From Candidatus Bacteroides merdigallinarum (lineage in GTDB: Bacteria; Bacteroidota; Bacteroidia; Bacteroidales; Bacteroidaceae), in the NCBI GenBank assembly GCA_019116285.1, contig DXBX01000062.1, positions 1 to 61,158 on the forward strand: a stretch of DNA of 61,158 bases, in the 5' to 3' direction. The notes under the pieces are model-generated. The model saw only the letters and a program-made list of their open reading frames with translations. It did not search any database and had not been told where the DNA came from. The position numbers and the translations under genes are program-made. Shown here one piece after another: positions 30,096-39,285 of the stretch. The first letter of the stretch is position 1, and each line of letters opens with the position of its first letter.

Positions 30096-33000
30096 ATGAG
30101 CACACTGATACTCACCCTTACCATCCGGCCCGAAAGGGAAACAGAAAAAGAAGGAGGAAAGAGCCAAACGCCCCCCGCGACTACCCGAAAAGTCGTGGAA
30201 CAAACCATCGTGCTGCACTCCGACAACACCGCCGAGAGCACCATCAACCTGATGATCGGCAACCAGGAGAGTTCCTTCACATTAATAATCAAACAACTGA
30301 ACTTTCAGAAACAGCTGTACCAACCTTGCGAAATCCAAGCTGTACTCCAACTGGACAAAGGGGACTATCAAGAAGCCATACCGCATGATACCCTCTTCGC
30401 TACCTTCCTGGAAGCTGTCGTCGACCTGCAATGGAAGAAAGACAACGACACCGCATCGATATCCATAGCCTCAAACTACTACGTACACGAAGTGACTCCA
30501 CGCTACTACCGGAATGGCACTCTGGAAATCAACCTCCGGATATTCAGCCGGGACAAGAAGCTGACATTGGACCGGTTCTGCCGAACCTACACAGCCAAGA
30601 AACTGCTCCGCGACCTGGTGCTGCAAAAGGAACCCCAAAACGAGGAGACGGGGAAACAGGATGCGACAACAACCTCCCAGACGGCAGATGCCGGTTGGGT
30701 CAACAAATATAACGAACTGATCAACAATGCCGCCGTGCAGGTGGCCACCGACACCCACCTCACCTTCCTACACTACACGCGCACAAATGCGGAAAACAAA
30801 AGCGAAACGAACGAATACATCCAGCCTTATCTGGTGCAATACAATGAAAGCTACTACGACCTGATAGCGCGCGTAGCCAACCGCTGCGGCGAATTTCTGT
30901 ACTTCGAGGACGGAAAGCTTCACCTGGGCCTGCCATCCAACAACAGGAGAAATGCCCAAAAGACCATCACGCAGTATGACTCCGTTTCTTTCCAAGACCT
31001 GGCAACAGGCATTACCGAGGTGAAGGACCATTACTACGATGGCACCAATCCTGCCGGCACGTACACCCAAGACAACTACGCCTACAATACGGAGATTACC
31101 TTGGACGACTACATCACCATCTTCCAACAGGACTCCTTCAGCAATTTCACGGACGAATGGTGGGGCAACTGGGGCACACAGATACTCAACATGATCAGTT
31201 CCGTACTGAATAGTACTTCGTTAAGCGATACGCTTGTCAATTGGGGTATCGCCCAAGGCACGTCGCTCATCAAAACGCCCTCTGCTGTAAAAGCCAAAAA
31301 CAACTCGATGAACGAAGCACACATCACCTCCATGCCTGAAGACCAGAAGCGCCCCATCGGTTCGGGAGAAAACACGCAAAGCAACAGCAGCCTCTACGAG
31401 GCCTCGCCTTTCAGCACGTTACTGAAAAAGGCCGATACCCCTTACAAGTTCCAAGAGAACCTGAACACCTTCTTCTACGAATTCGTGAAGCGTGCCGAAA
31501 AGGACGTATCGAAACAAGCGGTGGTCGTGGACCTCGGCACAGGCTATGCCGACCTCAAGCTCGGCGAACTGGTATCCCTGGCGAACTTCACGGATCAGAC
31601 GTATGTCGTCATCAAACTGGAAGGCCAAAACCAAATCACCAACTCTGAGACCATCAGTCATTTCCAAGCCACCTTGCTGCCCATCTATACCTATACAGAG
31701 ACCACAGAAACCGCAAAAGAGGGAAAACCGCTACAATTAGTTATCCCTCCCTACCATATCGTAAGCCAAATCCGGAACTCCGGCCCGCAACGTGCACTGG
31801 TGGCCGACAACAGCGACCCGGAAGGTTTGGGCCGAGTGCGCATCCGGTATCCGTGGCAAACCGCCAACAGCGATGCCTCGCCCTGGATACGCATGGCGAC
31901 GCCCTTCGCCACGAACGGCGGAGGCATGTATTTTGCCCCGTCCACAGGCGATGAAGTACTGGTGGATTATGACAACGGTAATATCGAACGTCCGTATGTC
32001 GTAGGAGCCCTCTTCAACGGCAAGGCAACCGCTCCCGGCAACGGCACGCGTGTCATTTCGTCGGCCAACGGCCACAGCATCGTCCTGAAAGATGCCAAAA
32101 GCGGTAGCGGCTTTTTCTCCGGACTTTGGGGCGGCATGACACTGCTGGAAACCGCCATACCGGGAATAAGCAACGCCTTCAAAGGTGCCAAAGACCTGGG
32201 AGGAGGCATCACCCTCACCGACAAATACGGAATCTATTCCATCAGCATGTCCTCCGAAGGACGAAAAGTCAGCATCAGCTCCCCCTTCGGAAACGTGAAC
32301 ATCAACGCCTTTACCGGCATCAGCCTGTCCGCCCCCAACGGCGACATCAAGATAACGGGAAAGAATGTCACCATCAAGGCCAGCAACAACCTGACCATCA
32401 CGTCGGGCGAGAACATCCCGGACTCCAACACGCAAATGCTGAAGATGGCTCCCGAAGAGGTCTCGCGACGAAGAAAACTCAAGGAGCACTCTGCATCACT
32501 CTTCTTCTCCGACATGGGGGCATCGATCAAGGAAACGACGAGCAATCTCAAGCCGGAGCTCAAAAAATCACTGGAGAAACTTTGGGACTTCGCCAAATAC
32601 GACAGTGCCAGCTTTGCCACAAGCAAACTGTTTGAAAGTGTGGCGGCAAGCTACGTGGACCTGTCCCTGCTGCGTAACATCATGGAAGCCATCCTAAGAC
32701 CTACGGCGGGCACCATGCTCATCAAGTCGTGGAGATTCTTGCGTCTGGAGGCCGGACGAGGCACAACCCGCATCCCCAACAATGCCTATACCACCAGCGG
32801 GCTGCAACGGGTGCTCAATGACAACCATTCCAAAATGAAGGTGACCTACGAGACCATCATGGCCCTCTCCAACATGGTAGACAACTGGATCAGCAGCATC
32901 CTGACCAAGCACCGAAAGGCATACATTGCCCGCAAGGACCTGACAAAACTGCTGAAAGACTACACCCTCACCAAGAAGGAGGATCAAGGCGACAGAAGCG

Positions 33001-33830
33001 ATGCGGACATCAAGAAGTACATCGACGACCTCATTAAGGACGCCCTGACAAGCACCTTCGTGACATCCTCCCACAAGGGAGACTTTATATTCAAGGAGAT
33101 TGGCACAGGGGAAAACAAAATTCCTCTCCCGAAAGAAATACAAGAGTTCGTTGCAAATTGCGCCACCTACCTCCGCAAGACCGTCGCCGAACACCGCAAG
33201 CTCATCGAGGACTACACCCAATCCCTATCCGGATATCAAATCAACAGCTTGCTGCGCAAGAGTCTGGTGAAAGGGGCAAAATCCGTCACGGGCAACCAAC
33301 AAATCGAATTCAAACTGGATGCCTTCAAATCCGTTACCGACGGCACCGAGACCTACGAACAAGAGCCCATGGAAGTGGCTCCTTTCATGGCCCAGCAACA
33401 GGAATGGATTCAAAAGACCAAGCGCAAGCTCATATTTAGATATATCATCAACTACAGTAATCTTGCATCCGCAAAAGAAATCACCATCAACGAGGAAAAT
33501 CTCATCACAGGAAACGGTTGGGAAGGTTTTGTCAACCTCTTGCACGAACGGGGAAAAGATGACCCAAGCAACAAAGATAACGATCTGCTGAACAAAACCC
33601 TCATGAGCGCCATCAGCACGGCCACCGACAGCCTGCTGGACTTGATAGCCTTCCCGGATTGGAGCAAGTCGAAAGACCTTTGGGGGCCGGAATCGGAAGG
33701 CGAAATCCTCTTCTCGGACAAGAGCGGGCACACCCTCAACTTCGAGCGCGGGCACCTGAACCATACGGTCAACAGCGACAGAGCAGATGACTACCTGCTC
33801 AGAATCAAACTCAAGCTGAAATCCATCTGA
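30096..33830 (+). CDS. vgrG: VgrG spike protein with large C-terminal extension
   Basis: A 1244-residue VgrG (TssI), about twice the usual Bacteroidetes length. Residues about 50-540 correspond to the gp27-like hub. Residues about 566-650 are the gp5 OB-fold (GLGRVRIRYPW, GDEVLVDYDNGNIERPYVVG). Residues about 655-785 form the beta-prism spike (VSISSPFGNVNINAFTGISL, ITGKNVTIKASNNLTITSG). Beyond residue 790 lie about 455 mostly helical, lysine-rich residues with no family I recognise. The extension could be a fused effector, an adaptor-binding region or a spike sleeve. A PAAR-like gene lies two genes downstream. Confidence 0.9.
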   Translation: MSTLILTLTIRPERETEKEGGKSQTPPATTRKVVEQTIVLHSDNTAESTINLMIGNQESSFTLIIKQLNFQKQLYQPCEIQAVLQLDKGDYQEAIPHDTLFATFLEAVVDLQWKKDNDTASISIASNYYVHEVTPRYYRNGTLEINLRIFSRDKKLTLDRFCRTYTAKKLLRDLVLQKEPQNEETGKQDATTTSQTADAGWVNKYNELINNAAVQVATDTHLTFLHYTRTNAENKSETNEYIQPYLVQYNESYYDLIARVANRCGEFLYFEDGKLHLGLPSNNRRNAQKTITQYDSVSFQDLATGITEVKDHYYDGTNPAGTYTQDNYAYNTEITLDDYITIFQQDSFSNFTDEWWGNWGTQILNMISSVLNSTSLSDTLVNWGIAQGTSLIKTPSAVKAKNNSMNEAHITSMPEDQKRPIGSGENTQSNSSLYEASPFSTLLKKADTPYKFQENLNTFFYEFVKRAEKDVSKQAVVVDLGTGYADLKLGELVSLANFTDQTYVVIKLEGQNQITNSETISHFQATLLPIYTYTETTETAKEGKPLQLVIPPYHIVSQIRNSGPQRALVADNSDPEGLGRVRIRYPWQTANSDASPWIRMATPFATNGGGMYFAPSTGDEVLVDYDNGNIERPYVVGALFNGKATAPGNGTRVISSANGHSIVLKDAKSGSGFFSGLWGGMTLLETAIPGISNAFKGAKDLGGGITLTDKYGIYSISMSSEGRKVSISSPFGNVNINAFTGISLSAPNGDIKITGKNVTIKASNNLTITSGENIPDSNTQMLKMAPEEVSRRRKLKEHSASLFFSDMGASIKETTSNLKPELKKSLEKLWDFAKYDSASFATSKLFESVAASYVDLSLLRNIMEAILRPTAGTMLIKSWRFLRLEAGRGTTRIPNNAYTTSGLQRVLNDNHSKMKVTYETIMALSNMVDNWISSILTKHRKAYIARKDLTKLLKDYTLTKKEDQGDRSDADIKKYIDDLIKDALTSTFVTSSHKGDFIFKEIGTGENKIPLPKEIQEFVANCATYLRKTVAEHRKLIEDYTQSLSGYQINSLLRKSLVKGAKSVTGNQQIEFKLDAFKSVTDGTETYEQEPMEVAPFMAQQQEWIQKTKRKLIFRYIINYSNLASAKEITINEENLITGNGWEGFVNLLHERGKDDPSNKDNDLLNKTLMSAISTATDSLLDLIAFPDWSKSKDLWGPESEGEILFSDKSGHTLNFERGHLNHTVNSDRADDYLLRIKLKLKSI

Positions 33831-33844
33831 CAAACAAGCACATT

Positions 33845-35692
33845 ATGGACCTGAGATATAACATAGACCTGAATGAAAGCCAGGATTTCGTCTTCAAAGA
33901 CTGGATGAATATGTTGGACAAGTTCCACCAGGAGGTGAATGCATCCATTGACATCATCCACCAGCACAAACAGGAAATCCAGGAGATGAAAAAAGAAATC
34001 TACGACCGCATCAGCGAAGGATGCTACCTGTATGACGACACGCGGATTGTCATCTCTGCCCCTGAAATCATCATCGGCAATGTAGACAAGAGCGGACAAC
34101 TCAAACCGGGCGGGAACAAAATCATCCTCCGCGGCAATCAAATCAACCTGGAAGGCGCGGGCGAGGATGGCACGATCCAAACCAAGGCAACCCATATCAA
34201 CCTGCGGGCCATAGACCCCGGCGTGGACGGTATGGAAGGCATCGTCCACGACAGTGCCCGGATAGACATGCAAGCACGTTCCATCGGTATTGACAGCAAC
34301 CAGTCCAGCGGTGCCTACACCCGCGACCTGGGCGAGAACTCCATCAACGGCATCTCCATCCACTCCGACGGACAACTGAAGATAGATGCCTCCATCAGCC
34401 ACAAGGAATGGACTGAAGGCATCCAGCAAAAAATCAAAGAAGCAGATACGGCAATCACCCCTTTGCAGGTCAAAGCCGCAGAGCTGAAAGGCAAGTTGCA
34501 GGCACAAGTCACAGACATGGAGAAATTGCTGAAGCAAGACTTTTCACTGAGCGAGAGCGATGAAGTCACCAGTGCCAACATGGCAGCCCTTGATGCACTC
34601 CATCTGCGAGTAACAGACGCTTCCATTGCCTTCTTCCACCAAATAGACGCATACCTGGCCACGCTCTCGTCCCTGGCCGAACAGCTCAGGTACAAGAAAG
34701 CCCTCGCCGAAGCCAAAAGGACCGACACGACCGAAGCCTTTAAGAAGTCAGCCACAGGGGCACATCTCATACTCAACGGTGAACGGACAGAATTGAACAG
34801 CACGGACGGAGACCGCCAGATTCACACCACTGAAAACACACAGATTACCTTGAACTCCAAAAACATCACTATAAAATCTGAAACCGAAAACAACTCCAAC
34901 ATAAAAGATGGTGATATCACACTAAATGCCGAACATATAACCATTTGGACCAATGACTGCCAAACTGATGCCAACGGCAACAAGGACATTCCGACCAACG
35001 GTTCATTAACATTGAATTCGAAGCAAATCACCATCGCAGCTGTAGACTATGAACAAAAGGAAAACGCAGATGTCACGGAAAAAAGCCTCACCAATGACGG
35101 AAAAATCCAAATACGTGCTGAAGACATCAGCATAGACGGGACAGATACCGAAGGTAAAGCAGTCAGCAACACCGTCATCAACAGCAAAATCATAGTCCTC
35201 GCCTCCGCAGATTTAAACAAGGAGGAAGGCAAAATCAACAAATTTGCAGATGATGGTTCTATAGAAATAGATGCTGCAAACATTTTCATAGGAAGCAACA
35301 CGGAAGAATTTAAAACCGAACTAGTACAAATTGCCGCTACAGAGATTGCAGGCCAAGCAAAAACGAAAGCCGAATTCGCACAAGGAGAGAAAGGCACGAC
35401 GCTAAAACTGGCTGATGACAAGGCCATACTGGCTACGACTCAAGAGAATAGCATCTACGGCAAAAAGATCACCTTCAACGGAGAAAGTTCCTTCAACGGG
35501 AAGATGACAGCTGGAACCATCAATGTAAAATCATTGGATGTGAGCAACAAGCTCACAGCTCCAAACTTAGAAGCTGGCACAGCAGCCACTCCCAAAGAAT
35601 CTGCATCCACCTACAGCGAAAAACTAGAACTGAAAGAACAGATTTTAGAAAAACTGAAATTCACACAAGGAAACAAAAATCAAGAAAAATAA
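33845..35692 (+). CDS. Beta-repeat spike-like protein, unknown family
   Basis: A 615-residue protein with no signal peptide. Residues 1-55 are helical (FHQEVNASIDIIHQHKQEIQ). Residues 60-190 are beta-rich with strands like IVISAPEIIIGN and KIILRGNQINLEG. Residues 195-290 are a helical coiled coil. Residues 300-560 carry many short strand repeats of the type ITLNSKNITIKS, ITLNAEHITIWT and LTLNSKQITIAA. This resembles the VgrG spike beta-prism more than a globular enzyme. It sits 14 bp after vgrG and before the PAAR-like gene, so a second spike or spike sheath is likely. The region is clearly AT-richer than the core genes. Confidence 0.6.
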   Translation: MDLRYNIDLNESQDFVFKDWMNMLDKFHQEVNASIDIIHQHKQEIQEMKKEIYDRISEGCYLYDDTRIVISAPEIIIGNVDKSGQLKPGGNKIILRGNQINLEGAGEDGTIQTKATHINLRAIDPGVDGMEGIVHDSARIDMQARSIGIDSNQSSGAYTRDLGENSINGISIHSDGQLKIDASISHKEWTEGIQQKIKEADTAITPLQVKAAELKGKLQAQVTDMEKLLKQDFSLSESDEVTSANMAALDALHLRVTDASIAFFHQIDAYLATLSSLAEQLRYKKALAEAKRTDTTEAFKKSATGAHLILNGERTELNSTDGDRQIHTTENTQITLNSKNITIKSETENNSNIKDGDITLNAEHITIWTNDCQTDANGNKDIPTNGSLTLNSKQITIAAVDYEQKENADVTEKSLTNDGKIQIRAEDISIDGTDTEGKAVSNTVINSKIIVLASADLNKEEGKINKFADDGSIEIDAANIFIGSNTEEFKTELVQIAATEIAGQAKTKAEFAQGEKGTTLKLADDKAILATTQENSIYGKKITFNGESSFNGKMTAGTINVKSLDVSNKLTAPNLEAGTAATPKESASTYSEKLELKEQILEKLKFTQGNKNQEK

Positions 35693-35703
35693 CTGATAAC
35701 ACT

Positions 35704-36093
35704 ATGGCAAAACCTGTATGTATGGGTGCTATGCTGCAATGCTCGTTCGGCATGGCCCCCGCCACCCTCAACGTACTGGACCCGATGCGTCCCAAACTGC
35801 AGAGCAAACCAATAGCCAACATCATGGACTTTACGCCGATGGCAAACATCCCGCCTTTCGGCATGTGCCAAGCTCAGACCAACCCTGCCGTCATCGCCGC
35901 CACGGCAGCCGCATTTGGCACCCCCACCCCTGCCCCCTGCATCCCCGTATTCGTGGCCCCTTGGACCCCTGGCGGCAAAGACAAATCGGGATCCTTCCCC
36001 ATGTTGCTGGACAATTGCAAACTGATATGCGCGTACCAAGGACAAATCACCGTCAAGAATCCGGGACAAACCACCAATGTGGACTACAAGTAA
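35704..36093 (+). CDS. PAAR-like spike tip protein (DUF4280)
   Basis: A 129-residue protein of the DUF4280/PAAR-like family. It has MAKPVCMGAMLQCSFGMAPA at the start, CIPVFVAPWTPGG in the middle, and a cysteine pattern (Cys6, Cys13 and later CQAQT, PCIP, NCKLIC) suited to binding metal at the tip. PAAR proteins sharpen the VgrG spike. It lies just after the beta-repeat gene and overlaps the next gene by 17 nt. Confidence 0.85.
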   Translation: MAKPVCMGAMLQCSFGMAPATLNVLDPMRPKLQSKPIANIMDFTPMANIPPFGMCQAQTNPAVIAATAAAFGTPTPAPCIPVFVAPWTPGGKDKSGSFPMLLDNCKLICAYQGQITVKNPGQTTNVDYK

Positions 36094-37408
36094 ATCCAGC
36101 CTTCTCCTGCTCGCCTTGTGGCTGTTTCTGCCGATTGTCTCGCTGAAAGCACAGCAGATGACCGTGAAGGATTTCCGAAAGTCCACCCATCTCTGGCCGT
36201 TGCCCAAACACTATCCCATAGACAAGAAACAAGCCTGGCTAGATTTCTTTACGGCGGAAACGGATTTTTCTTTCCTGGCAGACGGCAAGACACCGATAGA
36301 GGCCCAACCGGGCGAGGGACTGCTAACCCTGCTGTTGCCGCACAAAACTCAGTTTGTGGTAATCCAACATCCCCGATATGGACTATACACTTGGAAGGTG
36401 CCAGGTAAATCCCTTCGGAAGAAAAAGCATTACCAAGCCACCTTGGTCACTTTTGATACCGAAAAGCCCTACGAACTGCAAAAGCAATGGACGGTGTTCC
36501 ATATCTCGCCGAGCAATGCCCTGCTATGGGTGGATTCCATAATGACACCCATCCGAACTGGGACGGAACAATTCTTCCTGCCGTTGGGACAGCATACTTA
36601 TCGCGTTGAGGCTCCCTTCTACCGGACAGTGACGGACACTTTCCACTTAGGCGACAGCAAACGTACTGTCATCCGGACCGAACTACAGCCACTCTACTCC
36701 TACCTGAACGTTCGGACACCGCTCCAAAACGCAGACATCTACGTGGATGGTGAACACATAGGACAAGGAGAAGGAACAAGCGGACGACTGCAAGCTGGCA
36801 CCCATCGACTACGAATCACAGTTGGACATACATGTCTATACGACCGTGACATCACGCTGGACGAATCCGAGAAAAAGGAAATGACCCTGCAACGAAGCGA
36901 CCTGTCTATCCAACCCAAAGAAACGTTTGCCCTGACGCCAGACACAACGGACAGCGTATCACTACAAATAGTCATCCACCGGGCACCTGTAGTCATCAAC
37001 GCTCCCGCACCAGACACGGAAATCCTAATTAACCGCGAGACCATAGGCTATGGCACATGGCAAGGGAAGCTACCTTTAGGCACTTATGCCGTACAGACAA
37101 GAAAAAAGGGACTGGAATCGGACATCACATGGATACATATACCGGACACGCTCAAGAAAGAATTCAGCCTCACCGTCCCCCAAACTACCTATGGAACACT
37201 GAGCATCAGCAGCAACGTAGTCAATGCGGAAGTTTGGATTAACGATTCGTTGAGGGGATACACACCTTGTATCATCGAACGTTTGCCCGCCCAAAAGGCC
37301 TGCCAGATTGCATTGCGGAAAGCAGGCTATAAAGAAGTCCTCCAAACCGTTGTCCCACCGAGAAACAATTTGCTTGAAATAAAACTAAAGTTGAAAAGAA
37401 AGAAATGA
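36077..37408 (+). CDS. Secreted PEGA-domain protein, role unknown
   Basis: A 443-residue protein with a signal peptide (SSLLLLALWLFLPIVSLKAQ). From about residue 200 there are PEGA-like beta domains (YLNVRTPLQNADIYVDGEHI; later EILINRETIGYGTWQGKLPL; VVNAEVWINDSLRGYTPCII), a fold common in surface and stress-linked proteins. The N-terminal 190 residues are unassigned. It overlaps the PAAR-like gene by 17 nt and the next gene by 4 nt. A periplasmic partner of the membrane complex is possible. Confidence 0.6.
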   Translation: MWTTSKSSLLLLALWLFLPIVSLKAQQMTVKDFRKSTHLWPLPKHYPIDKKQAWLDFFTAETDFSFLADGKTPIEAQPGEGLLTLLLPHKTQFVVIQHPRYGLYTWKVPGKSLRKKKHYQATLVTFDTEKPYELQKQWTVFHISPSNALLWVDSIMTPIRTGTEQFFLPLGQHTYRVEAPFYRTVTDTFHLGDSKRTVIRTELQPLYSYLNVRTPLQNADIYVDGEHIGQGEGTSGRLQAGTHRLRITVGHTCLYDRDITLDESEKKEMTLQRSDLSIQPKETFALTPDTTDSVSLQIVIHRAPVVINAPAPDTEILINRETIGYGTWQGKLPLGTYAVQTRKKGLESDITWIHIPDTLKKEFSLTVPQTTYGTLSISSNVVNAEVWINDSLRGYTPCIIERLPAQKACQIALRKAGYKEVLQTVVPPRNNLLEIKLKLKRKK

Positions 37409-38133
37409 AACTCAACATAGAGCTCATCCAAGACGAATACGACCACACGCTGAGCCGTCGCGTGTCTCTTCTGATGTTCTGTTACCTGAATCTCTGCACC
37501 AAGGCCGAACCAGCCGCCCTGCTCTCCGTACCAGTGACAATGGGAGGTAAATCCTACGGGCTGGAAGAGGTGGCAGAAGTCATGCTGCTGAACAAGGATC
37601 AGTTCATTTTGGTACCCAAAAAGAATGCCTATATCTCCGTCATCCTCAGAGGACTGATGAAAGAACATCCCGAATTCAAGAACGAAATCAAAGCTTTCGA
37701 TGGAGAAAAACTTCTTAATCCGGATGATGTGGAAGATGAGAACCCTATACTGCTCATACTCTCTACCATTCCCGAAGTGAACAAGGACCGATACGACGCC
37801 CTGCTGAAAGCTGTCGACATCTTCTACGACAAATGCAAGGTAGAGATGGAAAAATACAAGGCCAACTACACGGCCCAACTAGTACAGGCTCTAGAGAACA
37901 ATACCTCCGAAAATCCGGACGAGGCGAAGGATAAACTAGAGCAGACCAACGACACTTATACAAAAATGCGCGATGAGTTGAAAGAGAAGAAAATAAAAGA
38001 AGTAGAAGACGCCTACCAACGCTACCTTGCCAAAGAAACCGAGGAAGAAAACCTTCGGAAAGAAGAGGAAGAAGCCCGAGGAGAAAAAGCCGGATTTAGC
38101 TTGAACATGCTTATAGAGGACAATGAAGAATAA
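37405..38133 (+). CDS. Acidic helical cytosolic protein, unknown
   Basis: A 242-residue protein without signal peptide or membrane segment, starting inside the previous stop (ATGA). The first 130 residues look globular. Residues about 130-225 are a long charged helical stretch (KDRYDALLKAVDIFYDKCKV, DTYTKMRDELKEKKIKEVED), with a weak resemblance in order to ribosome-recycling-factor helices. The tail is very acidic. Its end overlaps the E1-like gene by 11 nt, so the two are translationally coupled. I infer it is a partner, adaptor or substrate of the E1-E2 pathway, or a baseplate accessory. Confidence 0.5.
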   Translation: MKLNIELIQDEYDHTLSRRVSLLMFCYLNLCTKAEPAALLSVPVTMGGKSYGLEEVAEVMLLNKDQFILVPKKNAYISVILRGLMKEHPEFKNEIKAFDGEKLLNPDDVEDENPILLILSTIPEVNKDRYDALLKAVDIFYDKCKVEMEKYKANYTAQLVQALENNTSENPDEAKDKLEQTNDTYTKMRDELKEKKIKEVEDAYQRYLAKETEEENLRKEEEEARGEKAGFSLNMLIEDNEE

Positions 38134-39274
38134 CCTTTTCCGTCAAGACATAGTGGCCGACGCGCGATTTATGGTCGTGGGCTGCGGCGCGCTGGGCAAC
38201 GAGGTCCTGAAGAACCTAGCCTTGATGGGAGCCCGCCACTTAGTGGCTGTGGACTTCGACCGGGTGGAGGTGGGCAACCTGAATCGTTCCATCCTCTTTA
38301 CGCGCCAGGATGCCGAGACACACCGCCGCAAGACCGAAGCCGTAGCCGAACGGCTGGTGGCCATGAATCCCAACCTAGACCTGACAACACTGGACGGCGA
38401 CATTGCTTATGACATCGGTCTAGGCTGGCTGCGCCGTACAGACGTGGTAATCGGATGTGTGGACAGCCGGTGGGCCCGCTATTGCATCAACCGTCTGTGT
38501 ATGCGTGCCGGCATCCCATGGGTAGACGGCGGCATCAGCCAACTGGAAGGCACTGTGCGCGTATTCAGACCCGGTATAAACTGCTATGCCTGCAACCTAG
38601 GGCCTGAAGGAATGGACGAACTGCGCCAACGGATGCCATGTTCGGGTATCATCCGACAAGAAGAAGCAGAAGGGCACGCACCCACCACATCGCTCATTGC
38701 CTCCATCATCGGAGCCGTACAAGTGCAGGAAGCCTTGAAACTGGTTCATCCGGCCGAATTGGCAAATGGCGTATTCACCTCCCTTTGTGGGCAAATGTTT
38801 TACTACGAAGGACGAAATCTTAGCACACGAACGGTGGCCTTCCAAGCTTATGATGAAGAATGCCCTATTCATGATAAATGGGAACCGGTAAAAGAGACAG
38901 ACATACCCACCCACATTACCATAAGAGAGGCATTTAAACGCCTGGCTCATCTGCTAAACACCTCCAATATTGAAATCGAACTGACGGATGATTGTTTCGT
39001 AGACTTCATCACTGATCGAGAAACCGAACACAACATCCCCGTAATGCGTCCAGGCAGACAAGTGTCTTTGTTCGTTGAACAAGACGAGACATTACATGGT
39101 CTTCCACGAACCCGCTTCTACCAACACGAATATCATATAATTGACAAACATTTCCCCTACGCAGACCTCACCCTGCAACAATTGGGTCTGCCGACTTGGA
39201 GCGTACTACCGGTAACAGCCGGCAATAGGCGACATTATATAGAACTGGCCGCAGACAAGCGGACAGACTTTTAA
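38123..39274 (+). CDS. E1-like ubiquitin-activating enzyme (ThiF/UBA fold)
   Basis: A 383-residue E1-superfamily protein. The adenylation domain shows GCGALG (20-25), the acidic nucleotide-binding pair Asp44/Asp46, NLNR (52-55, with the arginine finger) and Asp114 in GCVDSRWAR. A zinc site is suggested by Cys154/Cys157 and Cys247/His250. Cys173, in MPCSGI upstream of HAPTTS, is the best candidate for the thioester cysteine. After residue 260 a separate domain ends in a beta-grasp-like pattern (YADLTLQQLGLPTWSVLPVT), possibly an E2-binding UFD-like domain. It would adenylate the Ubl C-terminus and pass it to the E2. It overlaps the preceding gene by 11 nt and is followed by baseplate genes. 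Confidence 0.88.
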   Translation: MKNNLFRQDIVADARFMVVGCGALGNEVLKNLALMGARHLVAVDFDRVEVGNLNRSILFTRQDAETHRRKTEAVAERLVAMNPNLDLTTLDGDIAYDIGLGWLRRTDVVIGCVDSRWARYCINRLCMRAGIPWVDGGISQLEGTVRVFRPGINCYACNLGPEGMDELRQRMPCSGIIRQEEAEGHAPTTSLIASIIGAVQVQEALKLVHPAELANGVFTSLCGQMFYYEGRNLSTRTVAFQAYDEECPIHDKWEPVKETDIPTHITIREAFKRLAHLLNTSNIEIELTDDCFVDFITDRETEHNIPVMRPGRQVSLFVEQDETLHGLPRTRFYQHEYHIIDKHFPYADLTLQQLGLPTWSVLPVTAGNRRHYIELAADKRTDF

Positions 39275-39285
39275 CACAGAGCAAG

